A program made the translations under genes and the position numbers. Positions 43,088-52,237 of a stretch of 64,000 bases of DNA are shown here, piece after piece. Source of the DNA: Microbacterium aurantiacum. Lineage in GTDB: Bacteria; Actinomycetota; Actinomycetes; Actinomycetales; Microbacteriaceae. Under the pieces are notes generated by a model. It searched no databases. It was not told the origin of the DNA and saw only the letters and a list, made by a program, of their open reading frames with translations. Within the stretch, counting starts at the first letter, position 1, and each line of letters starts with the position of its first letter. Where the stretch lies: positions 434,001 to 498,000 of the forward strand of contig NZ_JAJPDW010000001.1 in assembly GCF_021654035.1 (NCBI RefSeq), read 5' to 3'.

Positions 43088-43983
43088 ACCAGCGTCCGTC
43101 CGGCGGAGAGGATGTCGGCGAGTCGCGCCTTCTGGGCGGGGCTCGGGTCTACCAGCGGTGCCCGGACGGATCCGACGGAGAGACCGCCGAGGCGCAGCCC
43201 CGCCTTGACGAGGGACACCCCGAATCCGGGCCGCTCGTCGCGGAGCGCGACGAGCGGCGTGTAGAAGCCGTCGAGGAGGGCGAGGCGCCGCTCCTCGTCG
43301 CCGGCGACGTAGGCGCGGTAGTAGGCGTTCGCCACCTCGGGGATCATCGCGAACGCCGCCGAGGAGTACAGCGGGATGCCGATGCCGCGGTACGCGGCCT
43401 GGGTCAGTTCGGCCGTGAGGAGGCCGTTGAAGAAGGCGAAGTCCTCCCGGCCTTCGGCGCGGACGGCGCGCACGATCTGCTGCGCGAGGCCGATGTCGCC
43501 GACGCCGTCCTTGAACCCGATGACCTTCGGGTTCCGTGCGAGCGTGCGGATGCTGTCCACGGAGAACTGCGCCGTCCCGCGGTGGTACACGATAACGGGG
43601 AGGTCGGAGGCGCCGGCGACCGCCTCGACATACGCGACGAGTCCCGCCTGCGGGCCCCCGACGAGGTACGGCGGGAGCACCAGAAGGGCGTCGGCACCGG
43701 CATCCGCCGCCGCACGCGCGAGGCGGATCGCGTGCCCGAGCGGGCCGCCTGTGCCCGCGATCACCGGGACGCGGCCGGCGACGGTCGCGGTCGCCACCTG
43801 CACCACGCGCGCCGCCTCGCTCTCGGACAGTGCGTGGAGCTCGCCCGTCCCGCACGCGGGGAACACCGCACCCGGCGCGTGCGCGAGACCGCCGGCGATG
43901 TGCGCGGCGAGGACGTCCTCGTCGACGCGGTCGGCGGTGTCGAAGGCGGTGACGGGGAAGAAGAGGATGCCGTCGAGGTTCAT
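43084..43983 (-). CDS. kdgD: 5-dehydro-4-deoxyglucarate dehydratase
   Basis: The 299-residue DHDPS-superfamily protein has FFPVTAFD near the N-terminus, GTGELHALSESE, VIVYHRGTAQF and the Schiff-base lysine in KVIGFKDGVGD, all in the KdgD pattern. It dehydrates and decarboxylates 5-dehydro-4-deoxy-D-glucarate to 2,5-dioxopentanoate. The ATG at 43983 overlaps the upstream SDR stop (ATGA) and AAAGGACG lies upstream. Confidence 0.85.
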   Translation of the reverse strand: MNLDGILFFPVTAFDTADRVDEDVLAAHIAGGLAHAPGAVFPACGTGELHALSESEAARVVQVATATVAGRVPVIAGTGGPLGHAIRLARAAADAGADALLVLPPYLVGGPQAGLVAYVEAVAGASDLPVIVYHRGTAQFSVDSIRTLARNPKVIGFKDGVGDIGLAQQIVRAVRAEGREDFAFFNGLLTAELTQAAYRGIGIPLYSSAAFAMIPEVANAYYRAYVAGDEERRLALLDGFYTPLVALRDERPGFGVSLVKAGLRLGGLSVGSVRAPLVDPSPAQKARLADILSAGRTLV

Positions 43984-44924
43984 GCCGGCACGTCCTTTCG
44001 GGATGCGGGAGAGGAAGGGGCGGAGGCCGCGAGCTCGCTCCGCCAGGATCGCGTCGGGCTCCAGCCGAGCATCCGTTCCGCCTTCGCGGAGGAGAACGCC
44101 GGCGTCGTCCCGGTGAGGTCGGCGGCGAGCGCGTCGGATCCGGGGAGGAACCGGGGGAGCAGCTCGGCGAGCGGGTCACGGGCGAGGGCGTCGGCGGCAC
44201 CCACGAAGAACACCTCGGCCGGAGGCAGGTCTCCCATCGCAGGGAGCAAGGCCTCGAGGAATCCGGTCACGTCGCGCGCGTCGACGTAGTTGAACAGCGC
44301 GGGCGCCGAGAGAGCGGGGTCGTCGAGGCGCTCGGCGACCGTGTTGCCCTGCTGGGTGGGGGCGCCGCGCCACTCCTCCGGGGCGATCACGTAGCAGGGG
44401 CGGAACGCGGCGAAGCGGATGTCGGGAGACACCTCGCGGGCGAGCATCGCGATCGTCTGCTCGGCGACGAGCTTCGACAGCGCGTACGCGTTCCACGGGC
44501 GGGCCGGGGTCGTCTCGTCGAGCGGGAAGCGGTCGGGCAGCCAGCCGTTCGGCGCACCGTAGCCGAGCACCGTCGGGCTCGACGCCGTGACGATGCGACG
44601 GATGCCGACCCCCGCCGCTCCGCCGAGGACGTTGAGGGCGAGGGTGGTGTTGGTGCGGAGGATCACGTCCTCGGGTGCGCTGAACGGCACCGCGATCGCC
44701 GCGAGGTGTATGAGCGCATCGGCGTGGGCATCGACGAGGGCCCGTCGCGCGGCATCCGCGTCGGTGAGGTCGACGTCGACGTGTGTGACGCCCTCCGCGG
44801 AAGGCGTCGTGTCGATGGGGCGTGCGCGGTCGAGGCTCACGACCTCGTACCCGGCGGCGGCGAGCCCCGCCACGACGGTGCGGCCGAGGCGGCCGGATCC
44901 GCCCGTGACGACGATGCGGCTCAC
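43980..44924 (-). CDS. NAD-dependent epimerase/dehydratase-type SDR (candidate uronate dehydrogenase)
   Basis: The 314-residue extended SDR starts RIVVTGGSGRLGRTVV (nucleotide loop TGGxGxLG), has LIHLAAIAVPF, an SSPTVLGYG strand and the catalytic YALSK. Its placement upstream of an aldarate dehydratase and KdgD suggests uronate dehydrogenase, which oxidises galacturonate or glucuronate to aldarolactone. It is about 45 residues longer than typical Udh, so this remains inference. GTG at 44924 overlaps the upstream stop. Confidence 0.7.
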   Translation of the reverse strand: MSRIVVTGGSGRLGRTVVAGLAAAGYEVVSLDRARPIDTTPSAEGVTHVDVDLTDADAARRALVDAHADALIHLAAIAVPFSAPEDVILRTNTTLALNVLGGAAGVGIRRIVTASSPTVLGYGAPNGWLPDRFPLDETTPARPWNAYALSKLVAEQTIAMLAREVSPDIRFAAFRPCYVIAPEEWRGAPTQQGNTVAERLDDPALSAPALFNYVDARDVTGFLEALLPAMGDLPPAEVFFVGAADALARDPLAELLPRFLPGSDALAADLTGTTPAFSSAKAERMLGWSPTRSWRSELAASAPSSPASRKDVPA

Positions 44925-46264
44925 GGCGCCGGGATCCCGGCGGTCGCGGTCGCGCTTGCGGGAGTGTCTGCGAGGAGACGGATGCCGAGCTCGGCGACCC
45001 GCACCGCCTGGCCCGTCTCGAGCGAGCGGTTGCCGGCGATGCCGACGGCGATGGAGCGGACTCCGTCGCGCCAGTCCGCCGGACGGCCGAGCGGATCGTC
45101 GCCGGGTCCCTCGAACACGTCGGCGAGGAGCAGTCGGTCGCCGCCGCCGTGGCCGCCGCCGGCATCGGGGATCTCGACCTCGCGCGCCGCCTCCCAGTGC
45201 CGCTGCACGAGGAGGCGCTCGCCCTCCGTGCGGAGCGATCCGGAGGATCCGGCATCCGTGGCGCTCGGATCGAGCACGGGGTGCAGGCCCTCGTCGGGCA
45301 GCACCGCGCCGCGCTCGACGACCTCGAGCTCGGCGCGGCCCTCGGTGCCGTTGACCGCGACGCGGTAGCCCTCCCACGGAGCATGGGCGTTGAGGGAGTA
45401 GCTGAGCGTCGCGCCGGAGGCGTAGTCGACGACGAGGGCGAGGTTGTCCTCGATCGTGATGCCCTCGGAGAACACGTCGCGGTCGCGGCGGTAGCCGTCG
45501 TGCGCCGCGGCGTCGCCGTACAGCGCGCCGAGCACCGCGTCCTGGCGGATGTCGAGACCGAACAGATCGCTGTCCGCGCCCTCGCCGCGGGACGCCGCGT
45601 TCTCGGCGCCGTAGAAGCGGAGACCCCCGGAGGCGAACACGCGGCGGGGCTCGGATCGGATCCACCAGTTGACCAGGTCGAAGTGATGGCTGGCCTTATG
45701 GACGAGCAGTCCGCCGGAGTGCTTCTTCTCGCGGTGCCAGCGGCGGAAGTAGTCGGCGCCGTGCTTGGTGTCGAGCATCCACGAGAAGTCGATCGAGGTG
45801 ACGCGTCCGATCTCGCCGCGCTGGATGAGCTCGCGCAGAGCGGAGTTCCGCGGCGAGTAGCGGTAGTTGAAGGTGATGACGACGTCACGGCCGGTGCGGT
45901 CGATCGCGTCCTCGATGGCCGCGGCGCTCGGGGCGTCGATCGTGAGGGGCTTCTCGACGACCGCGTCGGCACCGGCATCCATCGACCGCACGATCAGCGA
46001 GGCGTGCAGATCATCGCGCGCGCAGATGATCACGCGATCGACCCGCTCGGTGCGGATCATCGTCTCGACGTCGTCGGGGCCGTACACCGCGGGGGAGACC
46101 CCCGTCGCCGCCCGGACGCGGTCCGCGTGGTACGCGGCGCGCACGGGGTTCGGCTCGCAGATCGCCACGAGCTCGGCGGTCTCGGCGTAGGGGCCTGTCA
46201 GGGCGTCGACGTACATGTGGGCGCGGTGACCCGCACCGATGAGGGCGTAGCGACGACGAGACAT
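44921..46264 (-). CDS. Gfo/Idh/MocA-family oxidoreductase
   Basis: The 447-residue protein has an N-terminal Rossmann fold (YALIGAGHRAHMYVDAL), RVIICARDDLHASLIVRSM and the signature VVEKPLT, followed by FNYRYSPRNSALRELI and GLLVHKASHHFDLVNWW. It probably oxidises a sugar or sugar acid with NAD(P) and is the first gene of the uronate operon. AAGGAG lies about 6 bases before the ATG at 46264. A GH109-like hydrolase activity is also possible in this family. Confidence 0.82.
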   Translation of the reverse strand: MSRRRYALIGAGHRAHMYVDALTGPYAETAELVAICEPNPVRAAYHADRVRAATGVSPAVYGPDDVETMIRTERVDRVIICARDDLHASLIVRSMDAGADAVVEKPLTIDAPSAAAIEDAIDRTGRDVVITFNYRYSPRNSALRELIQRGEIGRVTSIDFSWMLDTKHGADYFRRWHREKKHSGGLLVHKASHHFDLVNWWIRSEPRRVFASGGLRFYGAENAASRGEGADSDLFGLDIRQDAVLGALYGDAAAHDGYRRDRDVFSEGITIEDNLALVVDYASGATLSYSLNAHAPWEGYRVAVNGTEGRAELEVVERGAVLPDEGLHPVLDPSATDAGSSGSLRTEGERLLVQRHWEAAREVEIPDAGGGHGGGDRLLLADVFEGPGDDPLGRPADWRDGVRSIAVGIAGNRSLETGQAVRVAELGIRLLADTPASATATAGIPAP

Positions 46265-46275
46265 CTCTCTCCTTC

Positions 46276-46322
46276 AGAAAACCTTTTCTCAGGGTAACAG
46301 AGGGTGGGGGAAAGCGCTCGCC
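46276..46322 (-). promoter_or_regulatory. operators in front of the uronate operon
   Basis: The 78-bp gap between the LacI gene and the Gfo/Idh gene holds AGAAAACCTTTTCT (46276-46289), an AGAAAA/TTTTCT inverted repeat near the ribosome site. It also holds GGAAAGCGCTCGCC (46309-46322), matching the LacI-type half-site GGAAAGCGCT seen before other operons. One or both adjacent LacI proteins are the natural ligands. Confidence 0.55.
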
Positions 46323-46342
46323 CGGGCTGCGACGGATGCCGC

Positions 46343-47341
46343 TCAGGAAGGTGGCGGGCCGGTCGTGGCGCGCACCACCGTCTCCGGGACGAGCGTGAGT
46401 GACGGTGGAGGAGCCTCGCCCGAGAGGAGGGCACGCATCCGCACCCATGCCGCGCGACCGAGCTCTTCGGCGGGGACGGCCGCCGTCGTGAGGGCCGGCG
46501 TGGTGAAGCGGGCGAAGGGGATGTCGTCGAATCCCACGATCGACAGGTCGTCCGGGACGCGGCATCCGCGGCGACGGACCGCGTCGAGGAGGCCGACGGC
46601 GACGAGGTCGTTGAAGGCGAGCGCCGCCGTGGCGCCGGAGTCGAGCACGGCGTCGGCGGCGGCGGTCCCGGCATCCGCCTCCACTCCGCAGGGAAGGCGA
46701 CGCAGATCGACCTCGGGGTGCGCCGCGGCGAACGCGTCGAGGGCCTCCGCGCGCTGCGCGCCCGAGGCGCTGCCCGGTGCGCCGGAGAGATGGAGGATCC
46801 GGCGATGTCCGAGCCGGTGAAGGTCGTCGAGCTGCGCGCGGAGGGCGGCGCCGTAGTCCGCGCGGACGCTCGCGACGTCGGGGGAGGTGCGATTCACGAG
46901 CACGAGCGGGGTGAGCGTCGCCGCGAGGGCGTCGAGGTCGGGCTGCGGCATCCGCGGGGCGCAGAGGATGACTCCGTCGGTGCGCCGCCGTGTCGTCGTG
47001 GCGAGGGTGCGTTCGGCGTCGACGGACTCGGCCGAATCGGAGACGAGCACGTGGAAGTCGTCGGCGGCGGCCGCGCGGCCGAGGCCACGCAGGATCGTCT
47101 GGAAGGTCGGGTTCGCGAGATCGGGAACGACGACGGCGATCGTCTGCGTGCGCCCCGAGACGAGACTCCGCGCCCAAGGGTTGGCGGTGTAGTTGAGCTC
47201 GGTGGCGGCGGCGCGCACGCGCTCGGCGAGAGTCGGATCGACCGTGGGGTTGCCGTTCAGCGCGCGAGAGACGGTCGACAGCGAGACGCCGGCGCGCGCG
47301 GCGACGTCGGCGATCGTGACGACGGCGGGACGGCGGGCCAT
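46343..47341 (-). CDS. LacI-family transcriptional regulator
   Basis: The 332-residue protein starts ARRPAVVTIADVAARAGVSLSTVSRALNG (HTH and hinge). Its sensor domain has TIAVVVPDLANPTFQTIL, GVILCAPRM, ALAFNDLVAVGLLDAV and SIVGFDDIPFARFTTPALTT. It lies directly upstream of the uronate operon and overlaps the preceding LacI gene by one base (TGATG). Confidence 0.9.
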   Translation of the reverse strand: MARRPAVVTIADVAARAGVSLSTVSRALNGNPTVDPTLAERVRAAATELNYTANPWARSLVSGRTQTIAVVVPDLANPTFQTILRGLGRAAAADDFHVLVSDSAESVDAERTLATTTRRRTDGVILCAPRMPQPDLDALAATLTPLVLVNRTSPDVASVRADYGAALRAQLDDLHRLGHRRILHLSGAPGSASGAQRAEALDAFAAAHPEVDLRRLPCGVEADAGTAAADAVLDSGATAALAFNDLVAVGLLDAVRRRGCRVPDDLSIVGFDDIPFARFTTPALTTAAVPAEELGRAAWVRMRALLSGEAPPPSLTLVPETVVRATTGPPPS

Positions 47342-48372
47342 CAGCGGCGCGGCGGTGTGCTCCCGCGCACGATGACCTCGAGGGGGAGCGGCTGCGGGTC
47401 AGGCGCCCACTCCGCATCGACGGCGGCGTGTAGGGCGCGGTAGCCGAGGTCCTCCAGCGGCACGCGCACCGTCGTCAGACCCGGACGGATGTCGCGGCCC
47501 GTGGAGATGTCGTCGAAACCCGCCACGGCGATATCGGCGCCCACGCGGAGTCCGGCATCCCGCACCGCCGACATGATGCCGATCGCCACGACATCGCTGA
47601 TGCCGAAGACGAGGGTGCCGGGTTCGAGCCCGCGCTCGAGGAGGGCGCGCGCGGTGTCGTAACCGGCGTCGCGCGTGAACCCGCCGCGGACGACCTCCTG
47701 CACTTCACCGCCGGCCCCGGTGAAGCCGGCGGTGAAGCCGGCGACGCGATCGTCGGACGTGCGGATGCCGATCCCCGCGGCGACGATGACCGCGCGGGTG
47801 TAGCCGAGAGCGGCGAGCTGCGCGCCGAGCGCCGTCGCACCGCCGACGTTGTCGACCGACACGGCCCGGCCCGGACCGTCGGGGCCGAGGGAGACGATCT
47901 GCCCCCCGCCGGCCGCGAAGGCGGAGAGCTCGGCATCCAGTCCGACGGAGTCCGGGCCGTCGGTGCGGGATGCCGCGAGGATGAGGCCGCGCGGGCGCTG
48001 GCCGCGGAGGGCCCGCACCAGACGCGTCTCGCGCTGGGCGTCGCGCTCGGTGATGGCGATCGTGACGACGAGGCCCGCTTCGTCAGCGCCGCGGGCGACG
48101 CCGGAGGCGAGCTGGCCGAAGTAGGGGTCGGCGATGTCGGCGACGAGCAGCGCGACGATCGCGGAGGTGCCGCGCGCGGTCGCCTGCGCGGAGAGGTTCG
48201 CGGTGTAGCCGAGCTTCTCGGCGGCGGCCTCGACGCGCTCGCGGTAGCTCTCGGCGACCTTGCGGGTCGAGCCGTTGAGCACGCGGGACGCGGTCGCCAG
48301 GGACACGCCGGCCTCGCGCGCCACATCGTGCAGGGTGGCAGCGCTTCGGGAAGGCGCGATGATCTCGCTCAC
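47341..48372 (-). CDS. LacI-family transcriptional regulator
   Basis: The 343-residue protein has the HTH ATLHDVAREAGVSLATASRVLNG and a sensor domain with IVALLVADIADPYFGQLASGVARGADEAG, SLGPDGPGRAVSVDNVGG and DIAVAGFDDISTGRDIRPGLTT. The two LacI genes here are different enough not to be a recent duplication. GTG at 48372. The targets may include the uronate operon and the neighbouring damaged glycoside hydrolase. Confidence 0.9.
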   Translation of the reverse strand: MSEIIAPSRSAATLHDVAREAGVSLATASRVLNGSTRKVAESYRERVEAAAEKLGYTANLSAQATARGTSAIVALLVADIADPYFGQLASGVARGADEAGLVVTIAITERDAQRETRLVRALRGQRPRGLILAASRTDGPDSVGLDAELSAFAAGGGQIVSLGPDGPGRAVSVDNVGGATALGAQLAALGYTRAVIVAAGIGIRTSDDRVAGFTAGFTGAGGEVQEVVRGGFTRDAGYDTARALLERGLEPGTLVFGISDVVAIGIMSAVRDAGLRVGADIAVAGFDDISTGRDIRPGLTTVRVPLEDLGYRALHAAVDAEWAPDPQPLPLEVIVRGSTPPRR

Positions 48373-48453
48373 GGGCCCGAGTCTAGAGCGCCGCGGGTGC
48401 GGATGCCTGGCGTCAGGAAACGCTTACCTCCCGCGTGTCGCCCGGCTCTCCCC

Positions 48454-48514
48454 GTTCACTTGTCGCCTCTTGCGGGTCGCGGGGCTCGGCACCCGCGGGA
48501 GGCGACAAGTGAAC
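48454..48514. repeat. 61-bp palindromic element, family A, copy 2
   Basis: Arms GTTCACTTGTCGCCTC (48454-48469) and GAGGCGACAAGTGAAC (48499-48514) pair perfectly over 16 bases, with an inner TGCGGGT/ACCCGCG stem. It lies between the LacI gene and the truncated hydrolase. Confidence 0.92.
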
Positions 48515-48522
48515 CGGGTGCG

Positions 48523-49330
48523 TCAGACGGGGTGGGCGAGGATGCGGGCGTTCTGCGCGCGCTGCCAGGCGCGCTGCTCCCACATCGGGTGATGCGGGGC
48601 GGCGTTCGAGCACAGCACCACGCCCCACACACCGTGCTCGAGCGCCGTGTCGATGCCGTGCTCGGCGAGCGCGCGGCCTGTGGGGCCCTCCTCGAATGTG
48701 CCGTGGAGCGGGGTGTACCCCACCCATCCCTCGCCGACGAGCGCCGGGATCCGCTGCGCGCGCGCCCACTCCGCGATCGCGATCACCCGCGACTCGATCT
48801 CGCGCCGCATCATTTCCCGGTACGGCCCCTCATGCGCGCGCAGCCACGCGTCCCAGGCATCCGGATCGATCCAGTCGTAGCCGTAGATCATCTGATCCGT
48901 CACGACGGTCGCCCGGTACTTCCACTCCGCCGCCCGGCCGTAGTCGGCGACCGTGGGTGCGTCGGGGCGCAGCAGGGCGCGGAGCTCGGCGTTGGGGAAG
49001 CCCGCGCTCCCCTCGGAGCGGATGTCGATCCGCTTCTGCAGCGCGTCCAGCACGCCGTAGCTGTAGACGTGGAACTGCGCGGCGCCGATCCCCTCGGGGA
49101 CGCGGTGCATCGCCAGGTGCGGCGGCTTGCCGTAGCTCGCCGTGACCAGGAGATCCGGATGTCGCGACAGCAGCCACGACACCTGCTCGATGCCGCCGTC
49201 GGCGAGCGCCGGGAGGATCGAGAAGCCGATCTCGTTGTGGAGCTCGACGAGGGCTATGCGCTCGCGGTGCACCTTCGTGGTCAGGAAAGCGATCATGCGG
49301 TCCCACGCGGCGGCCAGCACCCGGTAGCGC
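48523..49330 (-). pseudogene. 5'-truncated glycoside hydrolase (cellulase-like TIM barrel)
   Basis: About 265 residues remain, including ALVELHNEIGFS (Asn-Glu, candidate acid/base), QFHVYSYGVLDALQ, and IPALVGEGWVGYTPLHG (candidate nucleophile Glu). These are the C-terminal strands of a clan-A-like barrel. A GTG at 49320 could start translation, but homologous barrels need more N-terminal strands. The sequence upstream of about 49330 is the truncated AraC gene on the other strand, so the 5' part was deleted. Confidence 0.65.
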
Positions 49331-50022
49331 TCGGCGAGGGTGTGCGTCGACGGCGCGGGGTGGCTGGAGATCGGGGGATCCCGCGTGCGGGTCGGGCCGG
49401 GCGGCGCGATCGTCCTCCCCGCCGGAACTCCTCATGCGTATGGAGCGAGCGAGGACGCTCCCTGGACGATCTGGTGGGCGCATGTGCGAGGACGCGATGT
49501 CGACGAGCTGGTGGAGGCCTGCGGCATCCGTCCGGATGCGCCCCTGTTGTCGCTGCGGTCGCTCGACCGCGTCACGGCTCTCCTCGATGAGATCGTCACG
49601 TCGTTCGAGCGCGACATGACCCCCGCGCGGCTCGTCGCGACGAGCGGAATGGCGTGGCGCCTGATGACCCAGCTCGCCGTCGACCGGCTGCTGCCCGAGG
49701 ACGGCACGCCGGTCGAGCGCGCGATGCGGTATCTCGAGGACCGCATCGACGGGCACGTGCAGGTCGGCGAGCTCGCCGCGTTCGTGGGGGTCTCGCCGTC
49801 GCATCTGGCTGCGCTCTTCCGCCAGGCGACGGCGGGGGCGTCGTCGCCCACCACCTGTCGCTGAAGATGGCGCGCGCCCGGCGACTGCTCGACACGACCG
49901 ACCTTGCTGTCGCCGAGATCGCGCGCCAGGTGGGCATGGACGACGCGTTCTACTCCTCCCGCCAGTTCCGCAAGATCCACGGGACGAGCCCGACCGCCTA
50001 CCGCGCCCACCGCAAGGGCTGA
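49330..50022 (+). pseudogene. AraC-family regulator, 5'-truncated and frameshifted
   Basis: The first frame reads CVDGAGWLEIGGSRVRVGPG, LPAGTPHAYGA and later RAMRYLEDRIDGHVQVGELA, SPSHLAALFRQAT, which is a cupin sensor end and the first HTH. It then meets a stop at 49864. The rest of the domain (LKMARARRLLDTTDLAVAEI, FYSSRQFRKIHGTSPTAYR) continues in the next frame to 50022. A one-base indel in the G-run near 49831-49838 restores continuity. About 80 N-terminal residues are missing. Confidence 0.75.
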
Positions 50023-50029
50023 GGCCCCG

Positions 50030-50090
50030 GTTCACTTGGCGCCTCTTGCGGGTCGCGGGCCGCGTCACCCGCACCACGCGACAAGTGAAC
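50030..50090. repeat. 61-bp palindromic element, family A, copy 3
   Basis: Arms GTTCACTTGGCGC (50030-50042) and GCGACAAGTGAAC (50078-50090) pair with one mismatch. It starts 8 bases after the AraC stop. Copies 2 and 3 thus bracket the GH/AraC scar. Confidence 0.9.
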
Positions 50091-50141
50091 GGGGATGGCT
50101 GGGCACGTGGGACCGGCCCTCACCGCGCCCCATCCCGCGGG

Positions 50142-51035
50142 TCAGCGGAGGCGGAGGTGCGGGGCGACGGCGGAGGCGAAGGATGCCGCGGTCTCGCGCG
50201 CGATGGTCGCGGCGGGACGCGACCAGATGTCGGCGTTGAAGATCTCGACCTCGACGTCGCGGTCGTAGCCGGTGTCCTCGACCGCGCTGGTGAGGGACGC
50301 GAAGTCGATCACTCCGTCGCCCGGGTAGTGGCGGCTGAGGAGCACGTCCGCGGGCAGCGGCGTCTTCCAGTCGCACACCTGGTACGTGGCGATCCGGCCC
50401 TCGCGGCCCGCGCGCGCGATCTGCGGGAGGACGTCCGGATCCCACCAGATGTGGAACGTGTCGACCGTCACGCCGACGACCGACGGTTCGAAGTCCGCGG
50501 CGATGTCGAGCGCCTGGCCGAGCGTCGAGACGACGCACCGGTCGGACGCGTACATCGGGTGCAGCGGCTCGATCGCGAGCTGCACCCCGGCCTCGGCGGC
50601 GTACGGGGCGAGCTCGCCGATCGCGTCGCGCACCCGGGCGCGCGCTCCGATGAGGTCGCGCGACCCGTCCGGCAGCGCCCCGGCGACGAGCACGAGCACC
50701 GCGACGGAGCCGTCGGCCCCCGCGGCGGCGAGGGTCGCGGCCTCCTCGATCGCGCGGCGGTTGTCGTCAATGGCGGCGCGGCGCGCGGGACCCTCGGGCA
50801 TCGTGAAGAAGCCCGAGCGGCAGTGGGTCGACACCCGCAGCCCCGAGTCGGCGACCATCGACGCGGCGACGTCGAGCCCGACCTCCTGCACCGGCTCGCG
50901 CCACAGCCCGATCGCCGGCACCCCGGCATCCGTCGTCGCCCGCAGCGCTTCGGCGAGGGAGGCGTGCTTGATCGTCCCCTGATTGATCGACAGGCGCGAA
51001 GTCCCCGAAACACCGGCGACGGATGCCGCGCTCAC
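50142..51035 (-). CDS. sugar phosphate isomerase/epimerase-like TIM barrel
   Basis: The 297-residue protein belongs to the xylose-isomerase-like (AP endonuclease 2) superfamily: SINQGTIKHASLAEALRA, GLWREPVQEVG, LAIEPLHPMYASDRC (metal Glu), VGVTVDTFHIWWDPDV (metal His/Asp) and VEVEIFNADIW (metal Glu). Such proteins isomerise or dehydrate keto-sugars or inosose-like compounds. GTG at 51035 overlaps the DUF993 stop. It ends a three-gene operon with DUF993 and a Gfo/Idh protein. Confidence 0.82.
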   Translation of the reverse strand: MSAASVAGVSGTSRLSINQGTIKHASLAEALRATTDAGVPAIGLWREPVQEVGLDVAASMVADSGLRVSTHCRSGFFTMPEGPARRAAIDDNRRAIEEAATLAAAGADGSVAVLVLVAGALPDGSRDLIGARARVRDAIGELAPYAAEAGVQLAIEPLHPMYASDRCVVSTLGQALDIAADFEPSVVGVTVDTFHIWWDPDVLPQIARAGREGRIATYQVCDWKTPLPADVLLSRHYPGDGVIDFASLTSAVEDTGYDRDVEVEIFNADIWSRPAATIARETAASFASAVAPHLRLR

Positions 51036-52234
51036 GCGTCGACCCCGTTCACGCGCAGCATCCCGTGCCAGCGGTCCGCCGCGAGCTCGGGGTCCTCCAG
51101 GGCGCCGCAGCCGGCGGCGAGCTCCACGATGCGGGAGAGGTGCGGAAGGCTCCGCGCGGAGTGCAGGCCCCCGACCATCTGGAACGCGACCTGATGTCCG
51201 TTCAGCCACGACAGGAACGCGACCCCGGTCTTGTAGTAGAAGGTCGGCGCGGCGAAGATCTGCCGGCTGAGCTCCTCGGTGGGCCCGAGGATCGCGAGGT
51301 ACCGGTCGGGGTCGTCGGCGTCGAGCGCCTGGATCGCGGCGGATGCCGACGGGGCGAGCGCCGCGAACGCGCCGAGCAGCGCGTCGGAGTGCTGGTGCCG
51401 CGCCTCCGCGTCACGCGCAGGTTGTGCCGCGTCCAGCACCGAGGCTCCGCCGATGAGGCCGACGTAGTTGAAGTCGTCACCGGTGAACATGCGCACACCC
51501 TCGGGCAGGCGCTCGCGCACCGACACCTCGGACGTGGCATCGAGGAGGCTCATCTTCACCCCGGCGACCTTGTCGACGTTCTCCTCGATGATCTCGAGCA
51601 GGACAGCGGATGCCGCACGCCAGTCGCTGGAGCCGAAGTACCCCTCGAGGGTCGGGTCGAAGGCGGTGCCGAGCCAGTGCAGCACGACCGGACCGGATGC
51701 CGCCTGCAGTACCTCGCGGTAGACGCGCCGGTAGTCCTCGGCCGATTCCGCGGCGCGCGCCAGGTGGCGCGATGCCATGAGGACCGGCCCCGCCCCCTGC
51801 TCCTCGGTGAAGGCCAGCTGGGAGAGGAAGGCGTCGGTCACGGCGCGGAGCGAGATGCGCTCCTCCTCGACGTGGTCGGTGTTGACCCCGACGACCACCC
51901 GGCCGCCGCTCTCGCGGGCGACCTCGGCCGACCGGGCGATGAGCTCGCGCGTCGCAGCGGCGTCGAGACCCATGTTCCGCTGGGCGGTGTCCATCGCGTC
52001 CGCGACGCCGAGACCCCACCCGTACACCGAGCGGCGGAAGTCGAGGGTGGCGTCCCAGTCGATGTCGGCGGGCTGGCCCGGGGTGTTGTCTCCCGCGACC
52101 CGCGGCACCACGTGTGCGGCGGCATACGCCACGCGCGAGCGCAGCGGTGCGGTCGGCCGGGTGTACTCCGGCGCGTCGGGCAGGGCGACGCGCGACAGCG
52201 CGCCGTCGGGGGCGAGGAGGGTGAGGCCGCCCAC
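51032..52234 (-). CDS. DUF993 (dihydrodipicolinate synthase-like) family protein
   Basis: The 400-residue protein shows the DUF993 pattern: IDWDATLDFRRSVYGWGLGVADAMDTAQRNMGLD, VVVGVNTDHVEEE, GPVVLHWLGTAFDPTLEGYFGS, VAGVKMSLLD with a lysine placed like the aldolase Schiff-base Lys, and FTGDDFNYVGLIGG. A DHDPS-like retro-aldol or dehydratase reaction is likely, but no biochemical role is settled to my knowledge. GTG start at 52234, 3 bases after the Gfo/Idh stop. Confidence 0.85.
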   Translation of the reverse strand: MGGLTLLAPDGALSRVALPDAPEYTRPTAPLRSRVAYAAAHVVPRVAGDNTPGQPADIDWDATLDFRRSVYGWGLGVADAMDTAQRNMGLDAAATRELIARSAEVARESGGRVVVGVNTDHVEEERISLRAVTDAFLSQLAFTEEQGAGPVLMASRHLARAAESAEDYRRVYREVLQAASGPVVLHWLGTAFDPTLEGYFGSSDWRAASAVLLEIIEENVDKVAGVKMSLLDATSEVSVRERLPEGVRMFTGDDFNYVGLIGGASVLDAAQPARDAEARHQHSDALLGAFAALAPSASAAIQALDADDPDRYLAILGPTEELSRQIFAAPTFYYKTGVAFLSWLNGHQVAFQMVGGLHSARSLPHLSRIVELAAGCGALEDPELAADRWHGMLRVNGVDA

Positions 52235-52237
52235 GGG

